Part shown: piece after piece, positions 33,344-40,796 of the stretch
Layout: the number at the start of each line of letters is the position of its first letter
Numbering within the stretch: position 1 is the stretch's first letter
Assembly (NCBI GenBank): GCA_036677375.1
Contig: JAVBWO010000001.1
Coordinates: 62,001 to 126,000 of the forward strand
DNA: 64,000 nt
Reading direction: 5' to 3'
Source of the DNA: JAVBWO01 sp036677375
GTDB taxonomy: Bacteria; Bacillota; Dehalobacteriia; UBA4068; UBA4997
Made by a program: the position numbers and the translations under genes
The notes under the pieces: model-generated
What the model saw: the letters and a program-made list of their open reading frames with translations, nothing else
What the model was told of the DNA's origin: nothing
The model's database searches: none

Positions 33344-33823
33344 TTATTTATGATAAGGTTCGCCGCGGTTGATCTTGAAAGCGCGGTAGATCTGTTCCAA
33401 TAGAACAAAGCGCATCAATTGGTGCGGGAACGTCATGGCGCCAAAGGACAAAGCCATATCCGCCCTGGCCAAAACCGCCGGTGACAAGCCCCAGGATCCG
33501 CCGATCACAAAATCGATTTCTTTTTTCCCGACCATGGCCAGCTCTGCCATTTTCTTCGCCAGTCCTGGCGAAGAAAGATTCTCTCCGTCAATCGCCAAAA
33601 CAATGACATAATCTTCCGCGCCGATCCTTGCTAAAAGTCTTTCCCCTTCCCGCTGCAAGGCCCGGTCGATCAGGGCTTGCGCTGCTCCTTCCGGCACCGC
33701 TTCGTCCGCCACTTCAACAATAGTCGTCCTTACCATAGGTTTTAGCCGTTTCAAATAATCGCAGATCCCGTCCTGCACATACTTTTCCTTTATTTTACCA
33801 ACCGTTAAAAGCTGAAGTTGCAC
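33344..33823 (-). CDS. rlmH: 23S rRNA pseudouridine-1915 N3-methyltransferase RlmH
   Basis: A SPOUT methyltransferase acting on helix 69 of 23S rRNA. The 159 residues are exactly the family length when GTG 33823 is the start; AGGAGG is six bases upstream. Motifs are LAIDGENLSS, FVIGGSWGLS (the SAM-binding knot) and the C-terminal LLEQIYRAFKINRGEPYHK region. An open extension of five codons at the 5' end includes the ribosome site itself and is not coding. The gene sits between htrA and the unknown membrane protein. Confidence 0.95.
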   Translation of the reverse strand: MQLQLLTVGKIKEKYVQDGICDYLKRLKPMVRTTIVEVADEAVPEGAAQALIDRALQREGERLLARIGAEDYVIVLAIDGENLSSPGLAKKMAELAMVGKKEIDFVIGGSWGLSPAVLARADMALSFGAMTFPHQLMRFVLLEQIYRAFKINRGEPYHK

Positions 33824-33859
33824 AACCTTCCTCCTCAAAGTGTTATTTATTTACATGCT

Positions 33860-35017
33860 TTATCCGTTCAACTCAGCCAAAGTTACCTCAAACTGCAATT
33901 GCTTCGTACCGCGCTGTACTGTAACGGTTACCATATCGCCAATCTTCATAGCAAAAACGATCTGCTGCAGCTGGCTGCCGCTTTCGATTTTTTCACCATT
34001 TACCGCAGTGATGATATCATATTGCTCCATACCGGCCTTGGCAGCGGGGCCGCCTTGCTGCGGAACCACCAGCACACCATAATCCACAGATAAATTATTG
34101 TATTTTGCCAGTTCCGGTGTGATATCACGCACGATGCCGACGCCTAAAGCGGGCCGCAGCACCTTGCCGTATTGTTCTAAGTCGGCTACAATGATCTTTA
34201 CCTCATTGGAAGGAATGGCAAATCCCATGCCTTCATAACCGGAAGCGCTGACTTTAATGGTATTAATCCCGACCACTTGCCCCTTCGCATTGACCAACGC
34301 GCCGCCGCTATTGCCAGGGTTAATCGCGGCGTCCGTTTGAATCAGGCGGAATTGCAATCCTTCAGAGGTCTCCAAAAGACGGTTTAAGCCGCTGATCCGT
34401 CCCTGTGTTACAGAACGGGCAAAACGGGAACCGCCGGGGTTTCCAATGGCTACAGCCAGCTCTCCTACCTTCAGATTGTCGGAATCGCCCAGATCCGCCA
34501 CTACCAAATCCTTAGCTTCTTTAATTTTTAATAAAGCCAAATCCGTTCGGGAATCATTGCCTACCACGGTGGCGTCCACTTCACTTCCGTCATAGAGAGT
34601 TACTACAAGACGGGAAGCACCCTCGATAACATGGCTATTGGTCACAATGTAACCATCTTTCGAGATGATGACGCCGCTGCCGGTGCCCTGTTCCACTTCT
34701 GCTGTACCACCCTGAAAAAAGTCGGAGTAAGTATCTCGGTTGCTGATACAAACTACAGCAGGAGATACCTTTTCCGCGATATCCACAACCACATCGTCAT
34801 AATTGACAGTAATATTTTGAGTGCCCGAATTGCCGGCGGTTTCCTCATCTCTTGCTGATGGGGCATTATTTTGACCAACCTGCCCCAAAAGACCGGCTTG
34901 CCAAGCGCCAATCACGACAACACCACCCAAAACAGCCGCAACAAACATTAGAACTAAAACCGTTAAAACGCCGAATCCCCTGCGGTTATTGCCTTCATTA
35001 TCATCACGATAAAACAT
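33860..35017 (-). CDS. htrA: HtrA-like trypsin-type serine protease with PDZ domain
   Basis: A membrane-anchored envelope protease of about 385 residues. It has one N-terminal membrane helix (about 17-42), a trypsin-like domain with the triad in VTNSHVIEG (His), SRTDLALLKI (Asp) and NPGNSGGALV (Ser), and a C-terminal PDZ domain (GGPAAKAGMEQYDIITAVNG). The start ATG 35017 has GGAGG eight bases upstream. Its place just before rlmH is the order seen in Bacillus (yyxA-yydA), although the walKR genes are not here. Confidence 0.94.
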   Translation of the reverse strand: MFYRDDNEGNNRRGFGVLTVLVLMFVAAVLGGVVVIGAWQAGLLGQVGQNNAPSARDEETAGNSGTQNITVNYDDVVVDIAEKVSPAVVCISNRDTYSDFFQGGTAEVEQGTGSGVIISKDGYIVTNSHVIEGASRLVVTLYDGSEVDATVVGNDSRTDLALLKIKEAKDLVVADLGDSDNLKVGELAVAIGNPGGSRFARSVTQGRISGLNRLLETSEGLQFRLIQTDAAINPGNSGGALVNAKGQVVGINTIKVSASGYEGMGFAIPSNEVKIIVADLEQYGKVLRPALGVGIVRDITPELAKYNNLSVDYGVLVVPQQGGPAAKAGMEQYDIITAVNGEKIESGSQLQQIVFAMKIGDMVTVTVQRGTKQLQFEVTLAELNG

Positions 35018-35185
35018 ATATATCTCCTCCAATATTAAAAATGTTTCCCAATATGATGAAGCAAGCAGCTTACCCTGTCACAACTCTGTTGTTATATTAT
35101 TCCCATGCGCCTGCAACTATTAGCAGTTTAATATTCTTTTTGATACTTGCAATTCCTGCCGTTTTATGTGATGAATCAATGAATT

Positions 35186-35216
35186 CAAAAAAATTCCCGG
35201 CGAAAAGCCGGGAACC
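35186..35216 (-). terminator. Minus-strand terminator upstream of htrA
   Basis: TTCCCGGC and GCCGGGAA form an 8-bp stem with a 5-base loop. On the minus strand seven T residues follow. It cannot belong to the M23 gene, which already has a terminator at 35434-35484, so it implies a separate short minus-strand transcript between the two. Confidence 0.8.
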
Positions 35217-35322
35217 TATATTTTCTTCTATGTTTATATTTTATAGCGTTTCACCGCAAAGACCCAAAACGAACTGTCAATCAATACACCATGGTTTGGT
35301 CAATATCAATATACTTTCCTTC

Positions 35323-35409
35323 CTAGATGCAACTTACCGTGCATATACTGCAACTAATGCAGGAAACATCAATAAAATCATGATCCGTTTCTTGTTTGGA
35401 ATTTAGCAT
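35323..35409 (-). other. 28-codon cysteine-rich open frame, coding status unclear
   Basis: ATG 35409 opens a 28-codon frame ending in TAG. Its C-terminal part has cysteines at residues 17, 20, 23 and 27, the spacing CxxCxxCxxxC of ferredoxin-type cluster sites. There is no ribosome site before the ATG and no convincing promoter. It lies between two minus-strand terminators in a 479-base gap (35018-35496) that otherwise holds no gene. It could be a peptide, the remnant of a ferredoxin gene, or chance. Confidence 0.25.
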
Positions 35410-35433
35410 GGGACAAAGGCCTGCGTTTTATAC

Positions 35434-35484
35434 AAAAAAGCTGTATCAAAGTTCTCGGCAACGCCGGATTCAATACAGCTTTTT
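35434..35484 (-). terminator. Terminator of the M23/G5 gene
   Basis: AAAAAAGCTGTAT (35434-35446) pairs with ATACAGCTTTTT (35473-35484) across a 26-base loop. On the minus strand it is followed by T residues, 13 bases after the stop codon. Confidence 0.75.
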
Positions 35485-35496
35485 ATTCATATTAGT

Positions 35497-36978
35497 TTAT
35501 GGCAAAAAATCCAAAGGATCCTGTGCTTTGCCGTTGACCCTTACCTCAAAGTGCAAATGGGAGCCGGTACTGTTTCCGGTACTGCCCAATTCTCCCACCT
35601 TTTGTCCTTTGGTTACAGAATCGCCCTCAGAAACCGACATTTTACTTAAATGCGCATACCAGGTAGCTAATCCGCCATCATGGTCAAGCTTGACAATATA
35701 ACCATAACCGGCCAGCCAACCCGCATAAATTACGGTACCGGCGGCGGCGGCTTTCACAGTGTCACCTGTTTCACCGTCAATATCTAAGCCGGTATGGCCG
35801 CGGTAACCACCAAAATAACAGGTCAAGAGGCCTCGTTTCGGCCAACTGATACTGCCCTTGCTGGCAGCAGTGCTTTCGCCACTACGAGAAGCAGTGGTCA
35901 AAGCGCCACCTACAGCAATCACCCTTTGTAACGGTTCTTCCAGTACTGTGCTGGCGACCCGTTGACGGGAGACCTCCCGCCCATTTTCCTGCACAATGGT
36001 CAGAGTGACTTCTTCCTTTCCGCTCTTCCCCTCCTGTGTTATCTTCTGGGTACCTTTCGCGGCTTTACGATCCGTAACATATTTCGTATCATAAGTAATA
36101 TCGTTGGTCTGTACCTTTTGCAAAACAGTAACGACATTCAGCAAAGGAACTTCCTGGGCAACAACAATTTTATCATCTACCATCACGGAATTAGGATTCA
36201 AATCAGGATTGGCGCTGATCAGATCGGCAACAGAAGTATGATGAGCCGCCGCAATGCTCCATAGGCTCTCGCCTTTGGCAACCACATGCACTTCTTCTTT
36301 CACTTCCGGCGTCACCAGAGCCTGGCAGGCTTCCTCTGCCGAAGCTACCTGACTAATACCACACATCGAGGGAACCAAATCCACCTGCTGGCGGAATTTT
36401 ACATCCAGAGCACTCACATTCTCATTATCAGGAACATAGCTGTCTTTGATTCTTTGCAGAACCCTTTCACCGATTTCAGTGCTGCCGACATAAGTCTTTG
36501 TTTCGTCGTCTACCCGGATGGCAACACCGACCACCATAGGTGTTAAAATATCATCCAATATGGCTACAGCGTCATCCGCTTTTTTAGTCAAAGCATCTTT
36601 TGTCTTAACCTTAACAATATCAAGCCGCTGGGCAACATAAACATCTTCGCCAACCAGACTGGATTTTTGATCCAAATATGTATTTACGGCCTCTTCCGCT
36701 GTTTGCTTATCCGCCATGTAAACAACCGGACGATCATTGACATTGATAGCATAGGCACGACGTCCTGTATCAACGGCATCCAGCATATTGATTACACTCA
36801 AGACCCCAAGAACCGATATCAGGGAAATCACCAAGGTTTTATTAATCAATCTCATATTGCCCGATAAAATATTCTTTTTCTTATCGTTTTGCAGAGCTCC
36901 GTCCGCCAAAGCCAAAATGTTGTTTTTTAGGAGCTTGGTAAAACACGCTATTGGCCGTCGTTCTTTCGGTTCTTCCAT
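35497..36978 (-). CDS. M23 family metallopeptidase with LysM and G5 domains
   Basis: A 493-residue cell-wall endopeptidase anchored near the N-terminus (hydrophobic segment at about 48-64). Order: anchor, a helical region, LysM domain (VVAKGESLWSIAAAHHTS, about 233-277), G5 domain (about 285-360), and a C-terminal M23/LytM peptidase. Zinc ligands are in GHTGLDIDG (H..D) and HLHFEV (HxH). Such proteins cut peptide cross-links in peptidoglycan. It has its own promoter and terminator. Domain order LysM-G5-M23 is common in Clostridia. Confidence 0.93.
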   Translation of the reverse strand: MEEPKERRPIACFTKLLKNNILALADGALQNDKKKNILSGNMRLINKTLVISLISVLGVLSVINMLDAVDTGRRAYAINVNDRPVVYMADKQTAEEAVNTYLDQKSSLVGEDVYVAQRLDIVKVKTKDALTKKADDAVAILDDILTPMVVGVAIRVDDETKTYVGSTEIGERVLQRIKDSYVPDNENVSALDVKFRQQVDLVPSMCGISQVASAEEACQALVTPEVKEEVHVVAKGESLWSIAAAHHTSVADLISANPDLNPNSVMVDDKIVVAQEVPLLNVVTVLQKVQTNDITYDTKYVTDRKAAKGTQKITQEGKSGKEEVTLTIVQENGREVSRQRVASTVLEEPLQRVIAVGGALTTASRSGESTAASKGSISWPKRGLLTCYFGGYRGHTGLDIDGETGDTVKAAAAGTVIYAGWLAGYGYIVKLDHDGGLATWYAHLSKMSVSEGDSVTKGQKVGELGSTGNSTGSHLHFEVRVNGKAQDPLDFLP

Positions 36979-37031
36979 TCGCTCACATCACCGCCTTGTT
37001 GAAATCGCATACAACAAAAACTACGTTTTTT

Positions 37032-37060
37032 ATTATAACACAAAAAGCAATATTTGGCAA
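37032..37060 (-). promoter_or_regulatory. Promoter of the M23/G5 gene
   Basis: On the minus strand TTGCCA (37055-37060) and TATAAT (37032-37037) have a 17-base spacer. The start codon is about 50 bases downstream. Confidence 0.75.
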
Positions 37061-37192
37061 TTAGAAGTGTTGGACAAAGAATTAAAGAGATTGCTGCTAT
37101 ATTTTATGCATTTTAGAGGAAGATAATGACATATTCACCCAAAAATCACAAATTTTTGCAGAAATAAATAAAAAATCACCATATATCAAGAG

Positions 37193-38593
37193 TTATTCCT
37201 GATTTGCATTTTGGTTTTGCCGTAAAAGCTGCCGCACCGACAATCCTAAAGCATATTGCGTACGGAGCTTGGCCAGTTGACAACCAAAATCATATGGGAT
37301 AGCAATATCTCCGTTAAAAAGCTCCGCATTGGCATGACAGCCGCCGCTGCAATAAAAACGGGCCCAGCACTTGCGGCACTTCTCTTTGCTGTAAACATGG
37401 GTGCCGCGAAATTTTTCCACTAATGCATTATTGATAACGCCTTCGTTTAAACTGCCCAGACGGTAACCGTCTCTTCCCACAAATTGATGGCAGGGATAAA
37501 GATCGCCTTCCGGTGTCACTACCATATATTCGTAGCCCGCGCCACAGCCGGTAAGGCGTTTGGGCAGACAGGGGCCGTGCTCCACATCCAAATTAAAATG
37601 AAAAAAATCAAAAGGATCGCCTTCGTCTATTTTTTGCTGATACAGATGGACAAGTTTTAAATATTCCCTATCAAGAGCAGGCAGATCCTCCGGCGTCAGC
37701 TTCCAGGAAGCGTCTTTTTCCACCACAGGCTCCATGGAGAGCCGCCGCCAGCCCAAATCCAGCCAATGACGGATATCTTCCACAAAATCCAAATTGCGGC
37801 TGCTGTAGGTTCCCCGTACATAATAGTTCTGAGAGGGCTCCAAAGCGATATGCCTTGTGATGTTGTCCGTAATCAGATCGTGGCTGCCGCCGCCGCCCGG
37901 AAACACCCGCATACCATCATGAATGGGTTTTCTGCCGTCGTGGCTCAAAACAATGTTGACTCCATACTCCAGAAGCCACCGGGAGATTTCTTCCGTCAAA
38001 GACACCGCATTGGTGGTTAAGGTGAAGCGAATCTCCTTGCCGGTATCCTCTTTACGGCTTTTCCCATATCGCACAGCTTCCTGCACCACCGGCCAATTCA
38101 TCAGCGGCTCGCCGCCAAAGAAATCCATTTCCAGAAATTTGCGCTTGCCGCTATGCTCCAAGAGATAATCAATAGCTCCCTTGGCCACCTCTAAAGGCAT
38201 ATTTAAGCGCTGCCCTCCAAAATTCCCTGTTCCGGCAAAACAATAACGGCAGCGCAGATTGCAGTCATGACTGATATTCAGGCACAAGGATTTTACCTGT
38301 GCAATCGGCGGCTGATACAGGCCTTCATATTCATCAGCGGTGAAAAGCAGCTGGGATTCTTGCATTTCTGCCAGTTCGCTTAAAGATTCCAAAGCCTCGC
38401 CCGTTAAGGTACGGGCGGCATCCGCAAAGCGGCCTTCTGCCGTCTCTAGCGCCGAGAGCGCCGTAACCGCAGAAGCATCAATAACAAATATGTTGCCGCT
38501 GTTCACATCCAGCAAATACCATTCCTCATCAAAAGAAAACCAATGAATATCCGTCATGGCGCCTTGAGGCAAATCGGTAAATCTTTCCATCAT
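37193..38593 (-). CDS. scfB: SCIFF peptide radical SAM maturase (thioether-forming)
   Basis: A 466-residue radical SAM SPASM enzyme that forms a thioether link in the SCIFF peptide. It has an N-terminal peptide-recognition region (about residues 15-45), the SAM cluster CxxxCxxC at Cys111, Cys115 and Cys118, and a Cys-rich C-terminal SPASM region (CGAGYEYM, YPCHQF, CRKCWARFYCSGGC) for two auxiliary clusters. Homologues such as CteB link a cysteine sulfur to a threonine alpha carbon. The substrate gene scfA lies 105 bases upstream, separated by a terminator-like hairpin. The biological role of SCIFF is still unknown. Confidence 0.95.
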   Translation of the reverse strand: MMERFTDLPQGAMTDIHWFSFDEEWYLLDVNSGNIFVIDASAVTALSALETAEGRFADAARTLTGEALESLSELAEMQESQLLFTADEYEGLYQPPIAQVKSLCLNISHDCNLRCRYCFAGTGNFGGQRLNMPLEVAKGAIDYLLEHSGKRKFLEMDFFGGEPLMNWPVVQEAVRYGKSRKEDTGKEIRFTLTTNAVSLTEEISRWLLEYGVNIVLSHDGRKPIHDGMRVFPGGGGSHDLITDNITRHIALEPSQNYYVRGTYSSRNLDFVEDIRHWLDLGWRRLSMEPVVEKDASWKLTPEDLPALDREYLKLVHLYQQKIDEGDPFDFFHFNLDVEHGPCLPKRLTGCGAGYEYMVVTPEGDLYPCHQFVGRDGYRLGSLNEGVINNALVEKFRGTHVYSKEKCRKCWARFYCSGGCHANAELFNGDIAIPYDFGCQLAKLRTQYALGLSVRQLLRQNQNANQE

Positions 38594-38650
38594 AAATATT
38601 TCCTCATTATTCTTTTACGATTTCTCTACTTAGCCTAGCTGTATAGAATA

Positions 38651-38683
38651 AAAACAGGGCTGTCTGGTCATGCCAGGCAGCCC
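38651..38683 (-). terminator. Hairpin between scfA and scfB
   Basis: On the minus strand GGGCTGCCTGG pairs with CCAG-CAGCCC (one bulged base) and is followed by TGTTTTTAT. It lies 15 bases after scfA and would make the peptide mRNA more abundant than the maturase mRNA. Confidence 0.8.
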
Positions 38684-38698
38684 GTGGGGTACTTTGGG

Positions 38699-38839
38699 TT
38701 ATTTTTGGCAAACCTGATTCCCCACCGTGCAGGAGGTCTTGCAGGCAGACTGGCAAGAGCTTTGGCAGTTGCCGCAGCCGCCGTGTACGCTGCTCCCTTT
38801 CAAGGCGCCTTTTACAACTTGCTGGATATGCTTTTTCAT
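38699..38839 (-). CDS. scfA: SCIFF precursor peptide (six cysteines in forty-five)
   Basis: A 46-residue ribosomal peptide precursor, nearly universal in Clostridia. The N-terminus (KKHIQQVVKGALKGSS) is a basic leader-like helix; the C-terminal half has cysteines at residues 22, 25, 29, 33, 37 and 44, with Thr35 and Thr38 as thioether acceptor candidates. TTAGGAGG lies 7 bases before ATG 38839. The maturase follows downstream. At 46 codons it is below many gene-calling cut-offs. It lies 65 bases after tRNA-Gly with no clear terminator between. Confidence 0.95.
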   Translation of the reverse strand: MKKHIQQVVKGALKGSSVHGGCGNCQSSCQSACKTSCTVGNQVCQK

Positions 38840-38904
38840 ATTGATCGTCCTCCTAACCATCTGTGCTATTCATTTTAACTAAATTGTTTTTTCTCTATAA
38901 AAAG

Positions 38905-38978
38905 TGGAGCGGGTGATGGGAATCGAACCCACATAACTGGCTTGGGAAGCCAGCGCTCTACCACTGAGCTACACCCGC
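38905..38978 (-). tRNA. tRNA-Gly (anticodon CCC)
   Basis: A 74-base cloverleaf with acceptor GCGGGTG/CACCCGC, encoded CCA, T arm GTGGG-TTCGATT-CCCAT and anticodon loop TTCCCAA on the stem CTGGC/GCCAG. Position 34-36 reads CCC, which decodes GGG glycine codons. Confidence 0.96.
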
Positions 38979-39013
38979 ATGAAAGGTCAGCCGCCGGGCT
39001 TGCCGACGGCTAA

Positions 39014-39090
39014 TGGTGACGCGTAGGGGATTCGAACCCCTGGATGCCAGCGTGAAAGGCTGGTGAGTTAAGCCGCTTCTCCAACGCGCC
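39014..39090 (-). tRNA. tRNA-Glu (anticodon TTC)
   Basis: A 77-base cloverleaf with acceptor GGCGCGT/ACGCGTC (one G-T pair), encoded CCA, T arm AGGGG-TTCGAAT-CCCCT and anticodon loop CTTTCAC on CCAGC/GCTGG. The anticodon TTC decodes both glutamate codons. It is 35 bases upstream of tRNA-Gly, in the same transcript. Confidence 0.95.
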
Positions 39091-39191
39091 GTAATGGTGA
39101 GCCATAGACGCCTAAGCGCCGCACCCCCCGATAAAAGTCATATGCTCAATTCCTCAAGCGAATCGCTCAAGAATCAAATAGCCACTAATAG

Positions 39192-39220
39192 ATTTTATAG
39201 CATCGGCAATAAATTGTCAA
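39192..39220 (-). promoter_or_regulatory. Strong promoter of the tRNA-Glu/tRNA-Gly unit
   Basis: On the minus strand TTGACA (39215-39220) and TAAAAT (39192-39197) are 17 bases apart. The next gene is tRNA-Glu about 100 bases downstream. No terminator is evident after tRNA-Gly, so transcription may continue into scfA. Confidence 0.78.
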
Positions 39221-39281
39221 GAGTTTCCCTTTTATTTCACCAAGTAATAATCCATAACCCCTCTTAACAAGCCGGACAAAA

Positions 39282-39322
39282 AAAGCCGGCAAGGAGAATC
39301 GCATCAGCGCTCCTTTGCCGGC
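39282..39322 (-). terminator. Terminator of the M29-type peptidase gene
   Basis: GCCGGCAAGGAG pairs with CTCCTTTGCCGGC (one bulge) and is followed on the minus strand by seven T residues. Confidence 0.88.
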
Positions 39323-39355
39323 CTAAGTTAACGAAACAAAATGAAACTGAAACGG

Positions 39356-40396
39356 TTATTTGCCGCAGGCGGTAGCTAAAGCCTTTAAAGTAGGCTCAAT
39401 AAACACGCCGTTATCTAAAATTTGCACGCCGTCCAGCCAAACGGAGGAATTGAGACAAGTGCCGTCGCCGTGAGAAGCAGCGTCGCCCAAGCCGCCTTCG
39501 AAGTAACTGCCCTGTTGGCCGAAGCCCCACTCGGTGCAGCCCCACATACGTTCGTCTTCGCAGCATATCCCCATCAGCTTAGAGCCGGGATTCACGCCGT
39601 AGGTGGCATGAGCCAGATAGTACATTCTGTCGTCATTCAATTTCTTCAGCCAGTTCTTCATAATGTCGGCTTCTTTACCGCCTGTGATCTCCATAATACG
39701 GCCTTTTTCAATTTTTAAGGTGATAGGAGTCTTTAAGAGACCGATATCCGCTTCACCGCCGCCGGAGAAGGTGCCGTCGAAAACGATGGTGCCGTTAATG
39801 GACTCTTCCAAAGGAGCCCAGGCGATGTTGCCGGGAAGGAAGTGCGGTCCGGGGGTGTCGGCACTCAGCTCGTTGGTCACAGGGCGGTCGCCGTTTTCAA
39901 AAGTAACGTCGGTACCGGCAGGATTGGTCATGCGGATTTTTTTCGCATTTTTGGTCATTTCCACCAATTTGTTTTGGAATGCCGTCTGGGCTTCAAAGTC
40001 CATGGCGCCGATGCAGCGGCAGATACAAGCGGTATCTAAGCCGCCCAGGCACAGATAACGGGTACGGCCGTTGGTGATGGCTTTTTCCCAGGGAGTGCTG
40101 TAAAGCAGCCATTGATTATTAAATTCGATCCAAGCATCCGCTTCAGGAATACAAGCTTTTAAAGGATCTGGCAGATAGGGTTCCGTGGTCTTCCCATAGC
40201 CCTTAGGCGTGGAGTGCCAGGCAACCATCACCTTGGCGCCGGCAGCTTCCCCTGCTTTGGCACACTCTTCCGCAGGGCGGAAATCAGTAGCGGAATCAAC
40301 CGTAATCAGTAAGCTTTCGCCTTTTTTTACTTTCAGCATATCAACAACAATGATATGGGCAGCTTTGGCTACTTCTAAATCTAAGCTGGTAGGCAT
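39356..40396 (-). CDS. M29-family aminopeptidase-like / NicX-like metalloprotein
   Basis: A 346-residue cytoplasmic protein related to the M29 thermophilic aminopeptidases and to 2,5-dihydroxypyridine dioxygenase-like (NicX) enzymes. The C-terminal half has family features NELSADTPGPHFLPGN, HATYGVNPGSKLMG and GDAASHGDGTCLNS, with His and Glu/Asp that could bind metal. The N-terminal KKGESLLITVDSATD is the common opening of this fold. Whether it cleaves peptides or a ring compound is not decidable. It is expressed from a 400-base upstream gap that shows a decayed-looking frame. Confidence 0.8.
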   Translation of the reverse strand: MPTSLDLEVAKAAHIIVVDMLKVKKGESLLITVDSATDFRPAEECAKAGEAAGAKVMVAWHSTPKGYGKTTEPYLPDPLKACIPEADAWIEFNNQWLLYSTPWEKAITNGRTRYLCLGGLDTACICRCIGAMDFEAQTAFQNKLVEMTKNAKKIRMTNPAGTDVTFENGDRPVTNELSADTPGPHFLPGNIAWAPLEESINGTIVFDGTFSGGGEADIGLLKTPITLKIEKGRIMEITGGKEADIMKNWLKKLNDDRMYYLAHATYGVNPGSKLMGICCEDERMWGCTEWGFGQQGSYFEGGLGDAASHGDGTCLNSSVWLDGVQILDNGVFIEPTLKALATACGK

Positions 40397-40433
40397 TTTA
40401 TAGATCTCCTTCCAAAGTTTTATTGATTAGTAA

Positions 40434-40568
40434 TCATTCCAATTTGCACATATGCTTTTTCAGGTTTTCGCACTCGTAAGCAAAACGCTTTAAACAAATT
40501 GATGCTGCAATCTTCGCCCAAAGTTCCTCCCTTGATTCACTTTCCGACTTTGGGTACCTAAAGGATTG
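40434..40568 (-). pseudogene. 44-codon start-less frame upstream of the M29-type gene, possibly decayed
   Basis: After a TAG at 40569-40571 a frame of 44 codons runs to TGA at 40434. Its sequence looks protein-like (SREELWAKIAAS, then FAYECENLKKHMCKLE), and an excellent AGGAGGTGA ribosome site lies about 8 bases before the frame. However, no usable start codon is in frame; GTG overlapping the ribosome site would be followed by TAG after three codons. A small gene broken at its 5' end is one reading. The rest of the 400-base gap 40397-40796 shows small hairpins (such as TGTTAAAG/CTTTAACA) but no other gene. Confidence 0.3.
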
Positions 40569-40796
40569 CTAAGACCTCACCTCCTAAAAATTCATTTTAT
40601 GCCGAACTACATGCTTTTGGTAGAGCAAAACAAAGAGATCCCTCTTGTTAAAGTTGGAGCGGCTTTAACAGCAACTATGACAAAGGATGCTCCGTGATTA
40701 ATCGACTTATGCATAGCCGGATTTTTACGGTACCAAGATCATGCAAGGATCGGCGCATTAGGCTTTTGCCTATAAAACACAAAAGAAAAAACTTTG

